Shown piece by piece: positions 7,185-14,511 of a DNA stretch of 29,189 nt. The stretch covers positions 1-29,189 of the forward strand of contig CAAEDD010000153.1 in assembly GCA_900754515.1 (NCBI GenBank), read 5' to 3'. The translations under genes and the position numbers were made by a program. A model generated the notes under the pieces. The model saw nothing but the letters and a program-made list of their open reading frames with translations. It did not search any database and was not told the origin of the DNA. This DNA comes from an uncultured Oscillospiraceae bacterium. GTDB lineage: Bacteria > Bacillota > Clostridia > Oscillospirales > Oscillospiraceae. Each line of letters opens with the position of its first letter. Within the stretch, counting starts at the first letter, position 1.

Positions 7185-7239
7185 AAAGCTCTCACCCCCA
7201 CCGATGTACTCTCTACATCATACGCGGGGGGAGAGCTTT
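7185..7239 (-). promoter_or_regulatory. Hairpin that would mask the ribosome binding site of the 50-residue gene
   Basis: The minus-strand RNA can form a long stem from 7226-7239 and 7185-7199 (GCTCTCCCCC with GGGGGTGAGAGC, one bulge). It encloses an inner hairpin GATGTA-gagag-TACATC (7219-7203). The 3' arm contains the GGGGGTGAG ribosome binding site and ends one base before the ATG at 7184. Read on the plus strand it looks like a terminator (GC stem then TTTTT), but no plus-strand gene precedes it. Confidence 0.5.
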
Positions 7240-7302
7240 TTAGACTTTATTTTGCCATTCACGGCCAATGTAAATATTGGGAAAATATACCTTACTTCAG
7301 CT

Positions 7303-8187
7303 CTAATCTTTCAATTCCCAGGATTTATGCTGGGCACTCAATTCATAGAGCCGGACATAAGAACGATAACGGCTTGGCATGAGCTTACCCTGCTGCAAGG
7401 CCTCCGTCACGGCGCAGCCGGGCTCCTTGAGATGGGCGCAGTCTGTAAACCTGCAGCGGCCTATATATGGTTCGAAATCAATGAAATCGTATTGAACTCG
7501 TTCCTTTGGAATAGGGTTCATCATTTCCACGTCAAAGGATGCAAAGCCAGGAGTATCTGCAACATATGTACCGCCGCCCAAAGAATACAGCTCCACATGA
7601 CGTGTTGTGTGCCTGCCACGGCCCAATTTTTCGCTGACTTCTCCAGTTGGAATATTAGCCTCTGGCAGCAGCCTGTTCAGGATGCTGGATTTCCCCACTC
7701 CCGAATTGCCGGTAAAGGCACAGATTTTGCCCCTGACGGCATCCATAAGCTCAGTCATGCCTTCACCTGTCTCTGCGCTGGTGCGTATCACTGTAAAGCC
7801 CGCGGCGGAATAAATATTATAAAGACCTTCGCCCTGGTCAATATCAGCCTTATTGACACATACTATAAGGCTGCACCCGGCCTCTGCCGCTATGACCGAC
7901 ACCCTGTCAACAAGGAATGGGTCTGTTACAGGATTAGTATTTGCAGCAATGAAAACCATGGCGTCAATATTGGCAACTGCCGGCCGTACAAACCAGTTGC
8001 GTCTGGGCTGTACCGTATCAATACGGCCTTTGCCTTGGGCATCAGTGCTGCACAAGACTTTGTCGCCCACCAGTGGTGAGGTCCCGTCCAGCCTGAAGCG
8101 GCCACGGGCTTTGCATTCAATGAGCCCATGCTCCGTGCTTACATAATAAAATCCACTTAAGGCCTTGGATATAACTCCGTCAATCAT
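7303..8187 (-). CDS. rsgA: Ribosome small subunit-dependent GTPase RsgA
   Basis: RsgA is a circularly permuted GTPase that acts late in 30S subunit maturation. The 294-residue product has an N-terminal OB fold, then the permuted GTPase order: G4 NKAD (112-115), G1 GNSGVGKSS (160-168), the G2-type switch RGRHTTRHVEL, G3 DTPGF (211-215), and a C-terminal zinc site C245-C250-H252-C258. I chose the ATG at 8187, seven bases after the prkC stop, because the reading frame upstream of it lies inside prkC and is not RsgA-like. The kinase/phosphatase pair upstream matches the Bacillus order. In Bacillus, RsgA can be phosphorylated by PrkC, which gives a functional link. The rpe and thiN genes that follow rsgA in Bacillus are absent. 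Confidence 0.96.
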   Translation of the reverse strand: MIDGVISKALSGFYYVSTEHGLIECKARGRFRLDGTSPLVGDKVLCSTDAQGKGRIDTVQPRRNWFVRPAVANIDAMVFIAANTNPVTDPFLVDRVSVIAAEAGCSLIVCVNKADIDQGEGLYNIYSAAGFTVIRTSAETGEGMTELMDAVRGKICAFTGNSGVGKSSILNRLLPEANIPTGEVSEKLGRGRHTTRHVELYSLGGGTYVADTPGFASFDVEMMNPIPKERVQYDFIDFEPYIGRCRFTDCAHLKEPGCAVTEALQQGKLMPSRYRSYVRLYELSAQHKSWELKD

Positions 8188-8194
8188 AGGATAC

Positions 8195-9874
8195 TTAACC
8201 CTCGGGGCCGGAGGAGACACGAAGATATATCTTTGAATGTTCCTCAATATCGGTAAATGCGTCTATACTCTGGCCTATGACAGTACCTGCATCCAAATCA
8301 CTGCGCACGAACTCGGAGCTGCCGAAACTCAGCCCGCAGCTCTCCAGTTTGGATATGGCCGCATCCTCAGAAAGCCCAATAAGATTAGGCATTTCCACAT
8401 AGCTTATATTTGGCCCTGCACTTACCGTAACATACACGGTAGAGCCGGAGCTGAGCTGCTCATTTGCAGCTGGGCTTGTGCTGATGACATAATCCTTTGT
8501 CACGCTGTCGGAGGTCACATTCTCAATGTCTACCAAAAAGCCCGCTTGCTGCAGGCGGTTTGTAGCTTCTCTGTAGTCCATGTTAACCACGTCAGGCACC
8601 GGGCTAAATACCATGCCCGTACTGACGCTGAGCTCCACCTCTATCCCATCAGGGGTTATCATCATGCTGCGGCCAGGGTCCGGATTCTGAGACAGCACCA
8701 AACCGCTCTCGTTCTCCGTATCAATGACATATACTACATTGAAACGGTACATTGAAGCCAATTCCGCATTGTTTACTATTGACTCATAATTGCTTCCGGT
8801 AAAATCCGGCAGGGTCACCCTTTCGGCCGGTGAGAAAATATCTCTAAGCCAAAAATTCCAAAGGAACACGAACAGCGCTATGCTTAAAACCAAGGCCCCC
8901 AGTGCTCCCGTGGCAAAGGTCACACGGCGAGCTCTTTTACGCCTGAAGTAGTACTGGTCTTTTGAAAGCTCGCTCACGGAACGCACAGGCACCACAGCGG
9001 GGCTGGGCTGCTCCTCCTCCGCCCCCTCTTCAGCCTTAAGCTGGGCCTGAGTAAAGGCATCAAGATCCTCAAGCAGCTCTGCCGCAGATTGGTAACGCTC
9101 AGACAAGTCGGCACACATGGCCTTCAAGGTTATACGCTCAAGTTCTTCGGGTATCTCCGGTACTATTTCCCTGGGCATAACAGGCTTTGCGTTCATGTGC
9201 TTTACTGCTATCTCACCGATACTGTCGCCCTCATAAGGCTTCTTTCCGGTGAGCATCTCATACATCACGACGCCCAAAGAATAAATATCGCTTCTGGCAT
9301 CAGGGCAATCCCCTCTGGCCTGCTCCGGAGCTATATAATGGATAGAACCTATTGCCTGTCCGTTCTCTTCATATATCTCATTTTCCAGAGCGGCTATGCC
9401 AAAATCTCCGATTTTTATTGTGCCGTCTTTCAACAGCATGATGTTTTGAGGCTTTATATCCCTGTGGATAATACCCCTTTCGTGGGCATGGGAAAGAGCC
9501 TTCGCCATCTGTTTTGTAAAGTGCAGCGCTTCACGCCAAGGTACAGCGCCACGCTTATCCATATACTGTCTTAAAGTAATACCATCCACCAGCTCCATGA
9601 CTATGTACTCCATGTCATCGCTGTGGCTCACGTCGTAAACAGCCACAATATTGGGATGGGAGAGCATGGCAACAGCATGGGACTCAGCACAGAAGCGCTG
9701 ACGGAATTCGTCATCAGCTGCCATGTCGTCCCGCATTATTTTTACCGCCACATAGCGGTTCAGGCGATGGCAGAGGGCCTTATATACAACGGCCATACCG
9801 CCCTCCCCGATGACCTCCAGTATCTCATACCGGTCATCCAGAAGTTTGCCAATATATTTATCGGTATTAGGCAT
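8195..9874 (-). CDS. prkC: PASTA-domain serine/threonine protein kinase PrkC
   Basis: This is a Hanks-type membrane kinase of 559 residues that senses muropeptides or lipid II through outside PASTA domains. It typically controls wall growth, dormancy exit and stationary-phase events. The kinase domain has GEGGMAVVYKA (23-33), catalytic K45 in VAVK, HRDIKPQN (137-144) and DFG (157-159). The activation segment ends IAPEQ (181-185). A basic juxtamembrane stretch RRKRARR precedes the membrane helix at about 319-342. Three PASTA repeats fill about 351-557, the second opening with PVPDVVNM and the third with VEMPNLIG. The activation loop contains no threonine, unlike Bacillus PrkC; it is rich in Glu instead. 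ATG at 9874 follows GGAG by seven bases. The phosphatase gene ends 22 bases upstream. Confidence 0.97.
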   Translation of the reverse strand: MPNTDKYIGKLLDDRYEILEVIGEGGMAVVYKALCHRLNRYVAVKIMRDDMAADDEFRQRFCAESHAVAMLSHPNIVAVYDVSHSDDMEYIVMELVDGITLRQYMDKRGAVPWREALHFTKQMAKALSHAHERGIIHRDIKPQNIMLLKDGTIKIGDFGIAALENEIYEENGQAIGSIHYIAPEQARGDCPDARSDIYSLGVVMYEMLTGKKPYEGDSIGEIAVKHMNAKPVMPREIVPEIPEELERITLKAMCADLSERYQSAAELLEDLDAFTQAQLKAEEGAEEEQPSPAVVPVRSVSELSKDQYYFRRKRARRVTFATGALGALVLSIALFVFLWNFWLRDIFSPAERVTLPDFTGSNYESIVNNAELASMYRFNVVYVIDTENESGLVLSQNPDPGRSMMITPDGIEVELSVSTGMVFSPVPDVVNMDYREATNRLQQAGFLVDIENVTSDSVTKDYVISTSPAANEQLSSGSTVYVTVSAGPNISYVEMPNLIGLSEDAAISKLESCGLSFGSSEFVRSDLDAGTVIGQSIDAFTDIEEHSKIYLRVSSGPEG

Positions 9875-9896
9875 AGGTTTTCTCCAATCTGGGCGT

Positions 9897-10643
9897 TTAC
9901 TTCATAACGGCAACTACGGTCACATTATCTCTGGCTCCGCGTTTTAATGCTTTACTCATAAGTGAGCGGCAGAGCAGCTCAGGGTCCTGGTACTCGTTTG
10001 CATAATCCAGCATCTCGAGGTCTGTGACCATGTTTGAAAGGCCGTCGGAGCAGAGCAGCAGGATATCTCCGCTTTGCAGGGTAAACTCAAAATAGTCCGA
10101 TTCCACATCCGCCTCGGAGCCCAATGCTCTGGTTATTACGTTGCGCTGAGGGTGGCTCCTGGCCTGTTCTTTGGTAATGGCTCCAAACTCCACCAATTCT
10201 TCCACAAGGGAGTGATCCCGGGTTATCTGATAGATGCTGTTGGAACTGTGTGAGATATGGTAGGCCCGGCTGTCTCCCACGTTTATAATATAACCATTAC
10301 CGCTGCCATTTATCACGCCCCCCACTATGGTAGTGCCCATACCCTTATAAGCCTCGTCAAACTGAGAATATTCATAGGATACGGAATTTGCCTCTGCGCA
10401 GGCGCTTTGAAGCATGGTCTTATATTCTATGGGACGCTTGGTACGGGAGGTAAGCTTTGCATAAATATAGGATACAAAGGCCCTGTTGGACAGGCGGCTT
10501 GCAAGCCCACCAGCCTTTGCCCCACCCATACCGTCGCAGAGAGCTACTATAAGACTGTCCTTTGCGGTACAGCTCTCGATTATAAAACTGTCCTGATTGT
10601 CCTGCCTGACACGTCCCTTGTCAGTAAGTCCAAAACTTTTCAT
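9897..10643 (-). CDS. prpC: PP2C-family serine/threonine phosphatase PrpC/Stp
   Basis: This metal-dependent PP2C phosphatase removes phosphate from PrkC and its targets. The 248-residue product is normal for bacterial Stp/PrpC. Metal-binding and core motifs are GRVRQDNQDS near residue 10, CDGMGG with the aspartate at 37, GDSRAYHI in the middle, and LLCSDGLSNMV and ARDNVTVV toward the C-terminus. I chose the ATG at 10643 with GAGG five bases upstream. An in-frame TTG at 10676 would add 11 residues of poor, Pro/Gly/Glu-rich character and seems wrong. It lies between rlmN and prkC, the standard Firmicutes order. Confidence 0.95.
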   Translation of the reverse strand: MKSFGLTDKGRVRQDNQDSFIIESCTAKDSLIVALCDGMGGAKAGGLASRLSNRAFVSYIYAKLTSRTKRPIEYKTMLQSACAEANSVSYEYSQFDEAYKGMGTTIVGGVINGSGNGYIINVGDSRAYHISHSSNSIYQITRDHSLVEELVEFGAITKEQARSHPQRNVITRALGSEADVESDYFEFTLQSGDILLLCSDGLSNMVTDLEMLDYANEYQDPELLCRSLMSKALKRGARDNVTVVAVMK

Positions 10644-10679
10644 CTCTTCCTCATTTCCGCCCGGCCGTCCGGGCAATCC

Positions 10680-11708
10680 TCAGCTTTTCTGCATCTTTCG
10701 GCGCAGCTGTCCGCAGGAGGCATCAACGTCTCCACCAAGTTTCCTGCGCACCGTGACATTTACTCCGGCATCCTCCAGAATCTTTATGAAAGCTCTCATG
10801 TGCTCCGGTGTGGAAGGCTGGAACTGCCGCTCCTCCACATGGTTCAGCGGTATCAGATTCACATGGGCACTTACATATCTGGCGTGCTTTGCCAGCAGGC
10901 GTGCGTGATATTCAGTGTCATTGACTCCATCTATCATAGCATATTCAAAGGAAATACGCCGTCCGGTTTTGTCATAGTATTTCCGGCAGCATTCTATCAG
11001 CTGCTCAACTCCCCTGCCCCGGTTCGCCGGCATTATCTTTGAGCGGGTCTCATCATCGGGAGCATGAAGAGACACTGACAAAGTCAGCTGAAGGTCTCTA
11101 TCGGCCAAATCCTCAAAACGTTCCGTCAAGCCGCAGGTGGACAGAGAGATATGGCGCATACCTATATTCATCCCCTTGGGATGATTCACCAGCTGCAAGA
11201 AGCGCATAACATTGTCAAAATTGTCCAGGGGCTCACCAATGCCCATGAGAACAATATTTGAAATTTCCTTACCGGAATCTATCTGTGAGAACATCACTTC
11301 ATCCAGCATCTCTGACGGCTCCAGACAGCGTACAAGCCCGCCTATTGTAGAGGCACAAAAGGCACATCCCTGGCGGCAGCCAACCTGAGTGGAAATGCAC
11401 ACGGTGTTGCCGTGCTTATAGCTCATCACCACGGTCTCCACGGCGTTGCCGTCTCTAAGCTCCCACAGGTATTTTATGGTACCGTCCAGCTTTGACACCT
11501 GCTTGCTCAGGACCTTCGGACGATAGAGCTCATAGTTGTCCTTAAGTTTTTCCCTAAGGGCCTTCGAGAGATTGGTCATCTCTTCAAAGTCTCTCACGCC
11601 CCGGCTCAGCCACTGAAAAATTTGACCGGCTCTGAATTTCTGTTCACCCAGAGCAATAAGGTCCGACTCTATTTCCTGTGGCAGCATGGATAAAATATCT
11701 TTTCCCAT
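10680..11708 (-). CDS. rlmN: 23S rRNA (adenine2503-C2)/tRNA (adenine37-C2) methyltransferase RlmN
   Basis: RlmN is a radical-SAM enzyme that methylates C2 of A2503 in 23S rRNA and often A37 in tRNA. The 342-residue length is typical. The 4Fe-4S cluster motif is C111-C115-C118 in GCRQGCAFC. The methyl-carrying catalytic cysteine is C332 in DASCGQL, and the second, RTGLHC-like site is replaced by the usual RlmN context around GMRHISLSTCGL. GIGEPLDNFDNV is the characteristic GEP block. The ATG overlaps the rsmB stop in TAATG, implying translational coupling. Nothing suggests the Cfr antibiotic-resistance variant; the context is housekeeping. Confidence 0.97.
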   Translation of the reverse strand: MGKDILSMLPQEIESDLIALGEQKFRAGQIFQWLSRGVRDFEEMTNLSKALREKLKDNYELYRPKVLSKQVSKLDGTIKYLWELRDGNAVETVVMSYKHGNTVCISTQVGCRQGCAFCASTIGGLVRCLEPSEMLDEVMFSQIDSGKEISNIVLMGIGEPLDNFDNVMRFLQLVNHPKGMNIGMRHISLSTCGLTERFEDLADRDLQLTLSVSLHAPDDETRSKIMPANRGRGVEQLIECCRKYYDKTGRRISFEYAMIDGVNDTEYHARLLAKHARYVSAHVNLIPLNHVEERQFQPSTPEHMRAFIKILEDAGVNVTVRRKLGGDVDASCGQLRRKMQKS

Positions 11709-13030
11709 TATTGTTTCCTTAAAAGCTTCGCGGCAAAGAAACCGTCAGTCCCATCTATATTCGGCCAGAATGTGTACATGCCGTCACACTCCCTGCCAAA
11801 TACGGAAAAAGGCACAAGTTGAAAATCTTCTCTTTCATTCAAAAAATCCATGACGACAGCCTCATTTTCCTCTTCAAAAACAGTGCATGTAGAATAAAGC
11901 AGGGTGCCCCCCGGTTTTACAAATCCCGCCAAATTCCGGAGAATATCGCCCTGTATCCTTGGCAGGCCCCCAAGGCTCTCTTTATCCTTATAGCGAATCT
12001 CCGGCTTTTTTCCTATCACTCCAAAGCCGGAGCATGGCACATCCCCTATAACAAGGTCAAAACGACCGTTCAGGCTGTCATCAGGCTCCCTGGCATCTGC
12101 ACATACGGTGCTGATTATATCAATACCCAATCGTTCAGCACCCTGGCGTACCAGTTTTAATTTTTTCTCATGAATATCTCTGGACAATATGCTGCCCTTA
12201 TTTTCCATTGCAATTGCGGCAGCAAAGGATTTTCCGCCGGGACAGGCGCAAGCGTCAAGAACCTCCATACACGGGCGTGGGGCAGCTATTTCCACAGCCA
12301 GTCTTGCAGCCCGGTCCTGTACATAGAACAGCCCGTCCTCAAATCCCGGAAGTTCCTGAGCATTTCCTCCCGGCAATTCTATGCAGCCCGGCAAATCCGC
12401 AAACTCCCTATGTGGAATTTCCGCTCTATCCAGAGCACGAATATAATCGGAACTGCTTACTCTAAGCCGGTTTACCTGAATGCTTAGCTTTGCCGGCCGG
12501 TTGTTTGCGGCCAAAAAAGCCTCAGCAAAATCGTAGCCCTTCTTTTCTATTATATAACGGACCAGCCATTCAGGGTGACTGTACTTTATGCTAAGATACC
12601 CGGCGCTGCCTTTTCCAGGTATTTCCGGCAGACCGAGCTTGTTTTCGGATATGCGTCTCAATACCGCATTGACCAGTCCTGAGGCCCTGGCATATCCACA
12701 GTTCTTGCAGAGGACTACGCTTTCACTTACCGCCGCCCGATCCGGTATTTTGTCCATGAACAGCAGCTGGTAGACTCCAAGACGCAGAATATCTCTAAGC
12801 TTGGGCTCCAATTTTCCGCTGCTGTAGCAGTCAATATAATAATCACAGAGACTGCTGTTTTGAAGTACGCCTAAGCAGAGCCTAGCCGTCAGGGCGGCGT
12901 CCCGGCGCTCCAGGCGGTATTTTTTTATTATGCTGTCTATACCGGCACCTGACCAGGCTCCATCCCGTCTGTACCTCTCAAGGCACAAAAGGGCAGCATA
13001 CCTCGCCCCGCAGTTTTCAGTCTCTTTCAT
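11708..13030 (-). CDS. rsmB: 16S rRNA (cytosine967-C5)-methyltransferase RsmB
   Basis: RsmB makes m5C967 in 16S rRNA using SAM. The 440-residue protein has a NusB-like RNA-binding domain (about 5-130, with AAVSESVVLCKNCGYARASGLVNAVLR near its end) and a C-terminal Rossmann methyltransferase. Motif I is LDACACPGGKS (258-268), motif IV DVPCSG with C333, and motif VI STCT with the nucleophile C382. This two-cysteine layout is diagnostic of RNA m5C methyltransferases. ATG at 13030 is preceded by GAGAGGA and lies seven bases after the fmt stop. Its stop overlaps the rlmN ATG by one base. Confidence 0.96.
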   Translation of the reverse strand: MKETENCGARYAALLCLERYRRDGAWSGAGIDSIIKKYRLERRDAALTARLCLGVLQNSSLCDYYIDCYSSGKLEPKLRDILRLGVYQLLFMDKIPDRAAVSESVVLCKNCGYARASGLVNAVLRRISENKLGLPEIPGKGSAGYLSIKYSHPEWLVRYIIEKKGYDFAEAFLAANNRPAKLSIQVNRLRVSSSDYIRALDRAEIPHREFADLPGCIELPGGNAQELPGFEDGLFYVQDRAARLAVEIAAPRPCMEVLDACACPGGKSFAAAIAMENKGSILSRDIHEKKLKLVRQGAERLGIDIISTVCADAREPDDSLNGRFDLVIGDVPCSGFGVIGKKPEIRYKDKESLGGLPRIQGDILRNLAGFVKPGGTLLYSTCTVFEEENEAVVMDFLNEREDFQLVPFSVFGRECDGMYTFWPNIDGTDGFFAAKLLRKQ

Positions 13031-13037
13031 ATTCCTC

Positions 13038-13961
13038 TCAAGGCACTGGATTTATAGGGTGTCCCCTTAAGAAATCCGCGGCCTTCATCCTCTTCTTTCC
13101 CGGCGCCTGAATCTGGGTTATCATCAATGTTTCCCCATCGGCACAGGCCACCTCTATACCTTCTTTACCGGCACTGACTATCTGTCCCGGTTTCTTATCG
13201 GTTCTGTTGCCGGTATACTCAGCGGCAAATACCCGGTATGATTGTCCATCAATCTCCATGGTAGCTACCGGCCAGGGTTGAAGGCCGTATATCCATTTGA
13301 CCACAGAGCGTGGACTTTTGTTCCAATCTATGGGTGAAAAGCTCTTATCCAGCTGAGAAACATAACTCGCCTTTGAATTATCTTGGGGAGTTCTTGGAGC
13401 AGTGCCATTTTCTATGTCTCTAAGAGTCTTTACCAGCAAATCCGCCCCCATGACCATGAGCCGGTCAAAAAGCTCTCCGGAAGTTTCGAACTCACCTATT
13501 TCCGTTTCGGCAGTATATATAACGTCCCCGGTATCCATCTCACTTGCCAGATACATGGTGCTCACACCGGTGACCCTGTCACCGTTGAGAACAGCCCACT
13601 GTATGGGGGCTGCCCCACGGTATTTCGGCAGCAAGGAACCATGGACGTTTATTGCACCGTATTTCGGCACTGCCAATATCTCGTCCGGAAGTATACGGCC
13701 ATAGGCCACTACTACCAAAATGTCCGGCTCAAGGGCCTTTATCTGCTCCAAGGCCGTACCGTCACGCATTTTTGTCGGCTGGAATACAGGCAGAGCATTT
13801 GCGAGGGCCAGCTCTTTCACCGGTGAAAAACTCAGCTCCATGCCGCGGCCTTTAGGTTTGTCCGGCTGGGTGAAAACGCCCACCACATCAAAATTTTCCT
13901 CTATAAGTTTTTTAAGGGAGGCCTCCGCAAAATCAGGAGTGCCCATAAATACGATACGCAT
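13038..13961 (-). CDS. fmt: Methionyl-tRNA formyltransferase
   Basis: Fmt formylates initiator Met-tRNA with 10-formyl-THF. The 307-residue product starts MRIVFMGTPDFA, the usual Fmt start, and carries HGSLLPKYRGAAPIQWAVLNGD, the hydrolase/formyltransferase signature, and MDTGDVI with the catalytic aspartate. The C-terminal OB-like domain covers about residues 205-305. I use the ATG at 13961 with AAGGGG six bases upstream; the frame is open 48 codons further, but that part overlaps def in another frame and is not Fmt-like. It follows def by ten bases, so formylation and deformylation enzymes are made together. Confidence 0.97.
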   Translation of the reverse strand: MRIVFMGTPDFAEASLKKLIEENFDVVGVFTQPDKPKGRGMELSFSPVKELALANALPVFQPTKMRDGTALEQIKALEPDILVVVAYGRILPDEILAVPKYGAINVHGSLLPKYRGAAPIQWAVLNGDRVTGVSTMYLASEMDTGDVIYTAETEIGEFETSGELFDRLMVMGADLLVKTLRDIENGTAPRTPQDNSKASYVSQLDKSFSPIDWNKSPRSVVKWIYGLQPWPVATMEIDGQSYRVFAAEYTGNRTDKKPGQIVSAGKEGIEVACADGETLMITQIQAPGKKRMKAADFLRGHPINPVP

Positions 13962-13971
13962 GTCAATCCCC

Positions 13972-14472
13972 TTACTGATATTCTCCGCTTTCCAGTTCTT
14001 CCTCCGTGAGCATCCTGTCGCAGATATCGGTAAAGAGTATGCCGTCCAGATGATCCAACTCATGGCAGAAGCAGCGTCCCGTAAGTCCGGTGCCCTCCAC
14101 CTCAAACCACTCTCCGTTTCTGTTCTGGGCCCTTACTTTCACTCTGAAGGGACGTTTCACCAGTCCAAACTCTCCGGGAACACTCAGGCAGCCCTCCGGG
14201 CCGTACTGTTCGCCGGAGGTCTCTATAATCTCAGGATTGATAAGTTCGATGATATATTCGTCCTCACCCTCAGGTACATTAGTCTCCAGAACAATGACTG
14301 CCCTGCGCAATACCCCAACCTGAGGGGCGGCCAGCCCTACGCCGTTTTCATTGGCCAGGGTCTCAGCCATATCATCCAGCAGAGTGTGGAGTCTTTCGTT
14401 AAACTCCGTAACAGGACGGCAGTGCTTGGCAAGCGCTGCATCGCCCTTAACAAGAATATTTCTCCTAGCCAT
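13972..14472 (-). CDS. def: Peptide deformylase
   Basis: This metallo-enzyme removes the formyl group from nascent proteins. The 166-residue product has all three signature motifs: GVGLAAPQ, EGCLS with the metal-binding cysteine, and HELDH with the two metal-binding histidines and the catalytic glutamate. Length and motifs fit a type I-like deformylase. ATG at 14472 follows GGAGAGG by five or six bases. It lies between priA and fmt, the standard Firmicutes order. Confidence 0.97.
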   Translation of the reverse strand: MARRNILVKGDAALAKHCRPVTEFNERLHTLLDDMAETLANENGVGLAAPQVGVLRRAVIVLETNVPEGEDEYIIELINPEIIETSGEQYGPEGCLSVPGEFGLVKRPFRVKVRAQNRNGEWFEVEGTGLTGRCFCHELDHLDGILFTDICDRMLTEEELESGEYQ

Positions 14473-14511
14473 TTTTTCCTCTCCGTTCTACCGGCATTGC
14501 CGGATAAAATT

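Noticed and set aside
7185..7240. Plus-strand intrinsic terminator (GC stem then T run)
   Set aside because: There is no plus-strand gene upstream; the structure makes more sense as a leader hairpin on the minus strand.
7168..8079. Plus-strand frame of 303 codons
   Set aside because: It is antisense to rsgA, which has all GTPase motifs; no ribosome binding site or recognisable domain.
10644..10676. TTG start adding 11 residues to the PP2C phosphatase
   Set aside because: The added residues are unlike the family and the ATG at 10643 has GAGG at good distance.
10680..11708. Possible Cfr-type resistance methyltransferase
   Set aside because: Conserved housekeeping synteny (rsmB-rlmN-prpC) and RlmN features favour RlmN.
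13962..14105. Upstream extension of fmt by 48 codons
   Set aside because: It overlaps def in another frame and has no Fmt similarity; the ATG at 13961 has its own ribosome binding site and gives MRIVFMGTPDFA.
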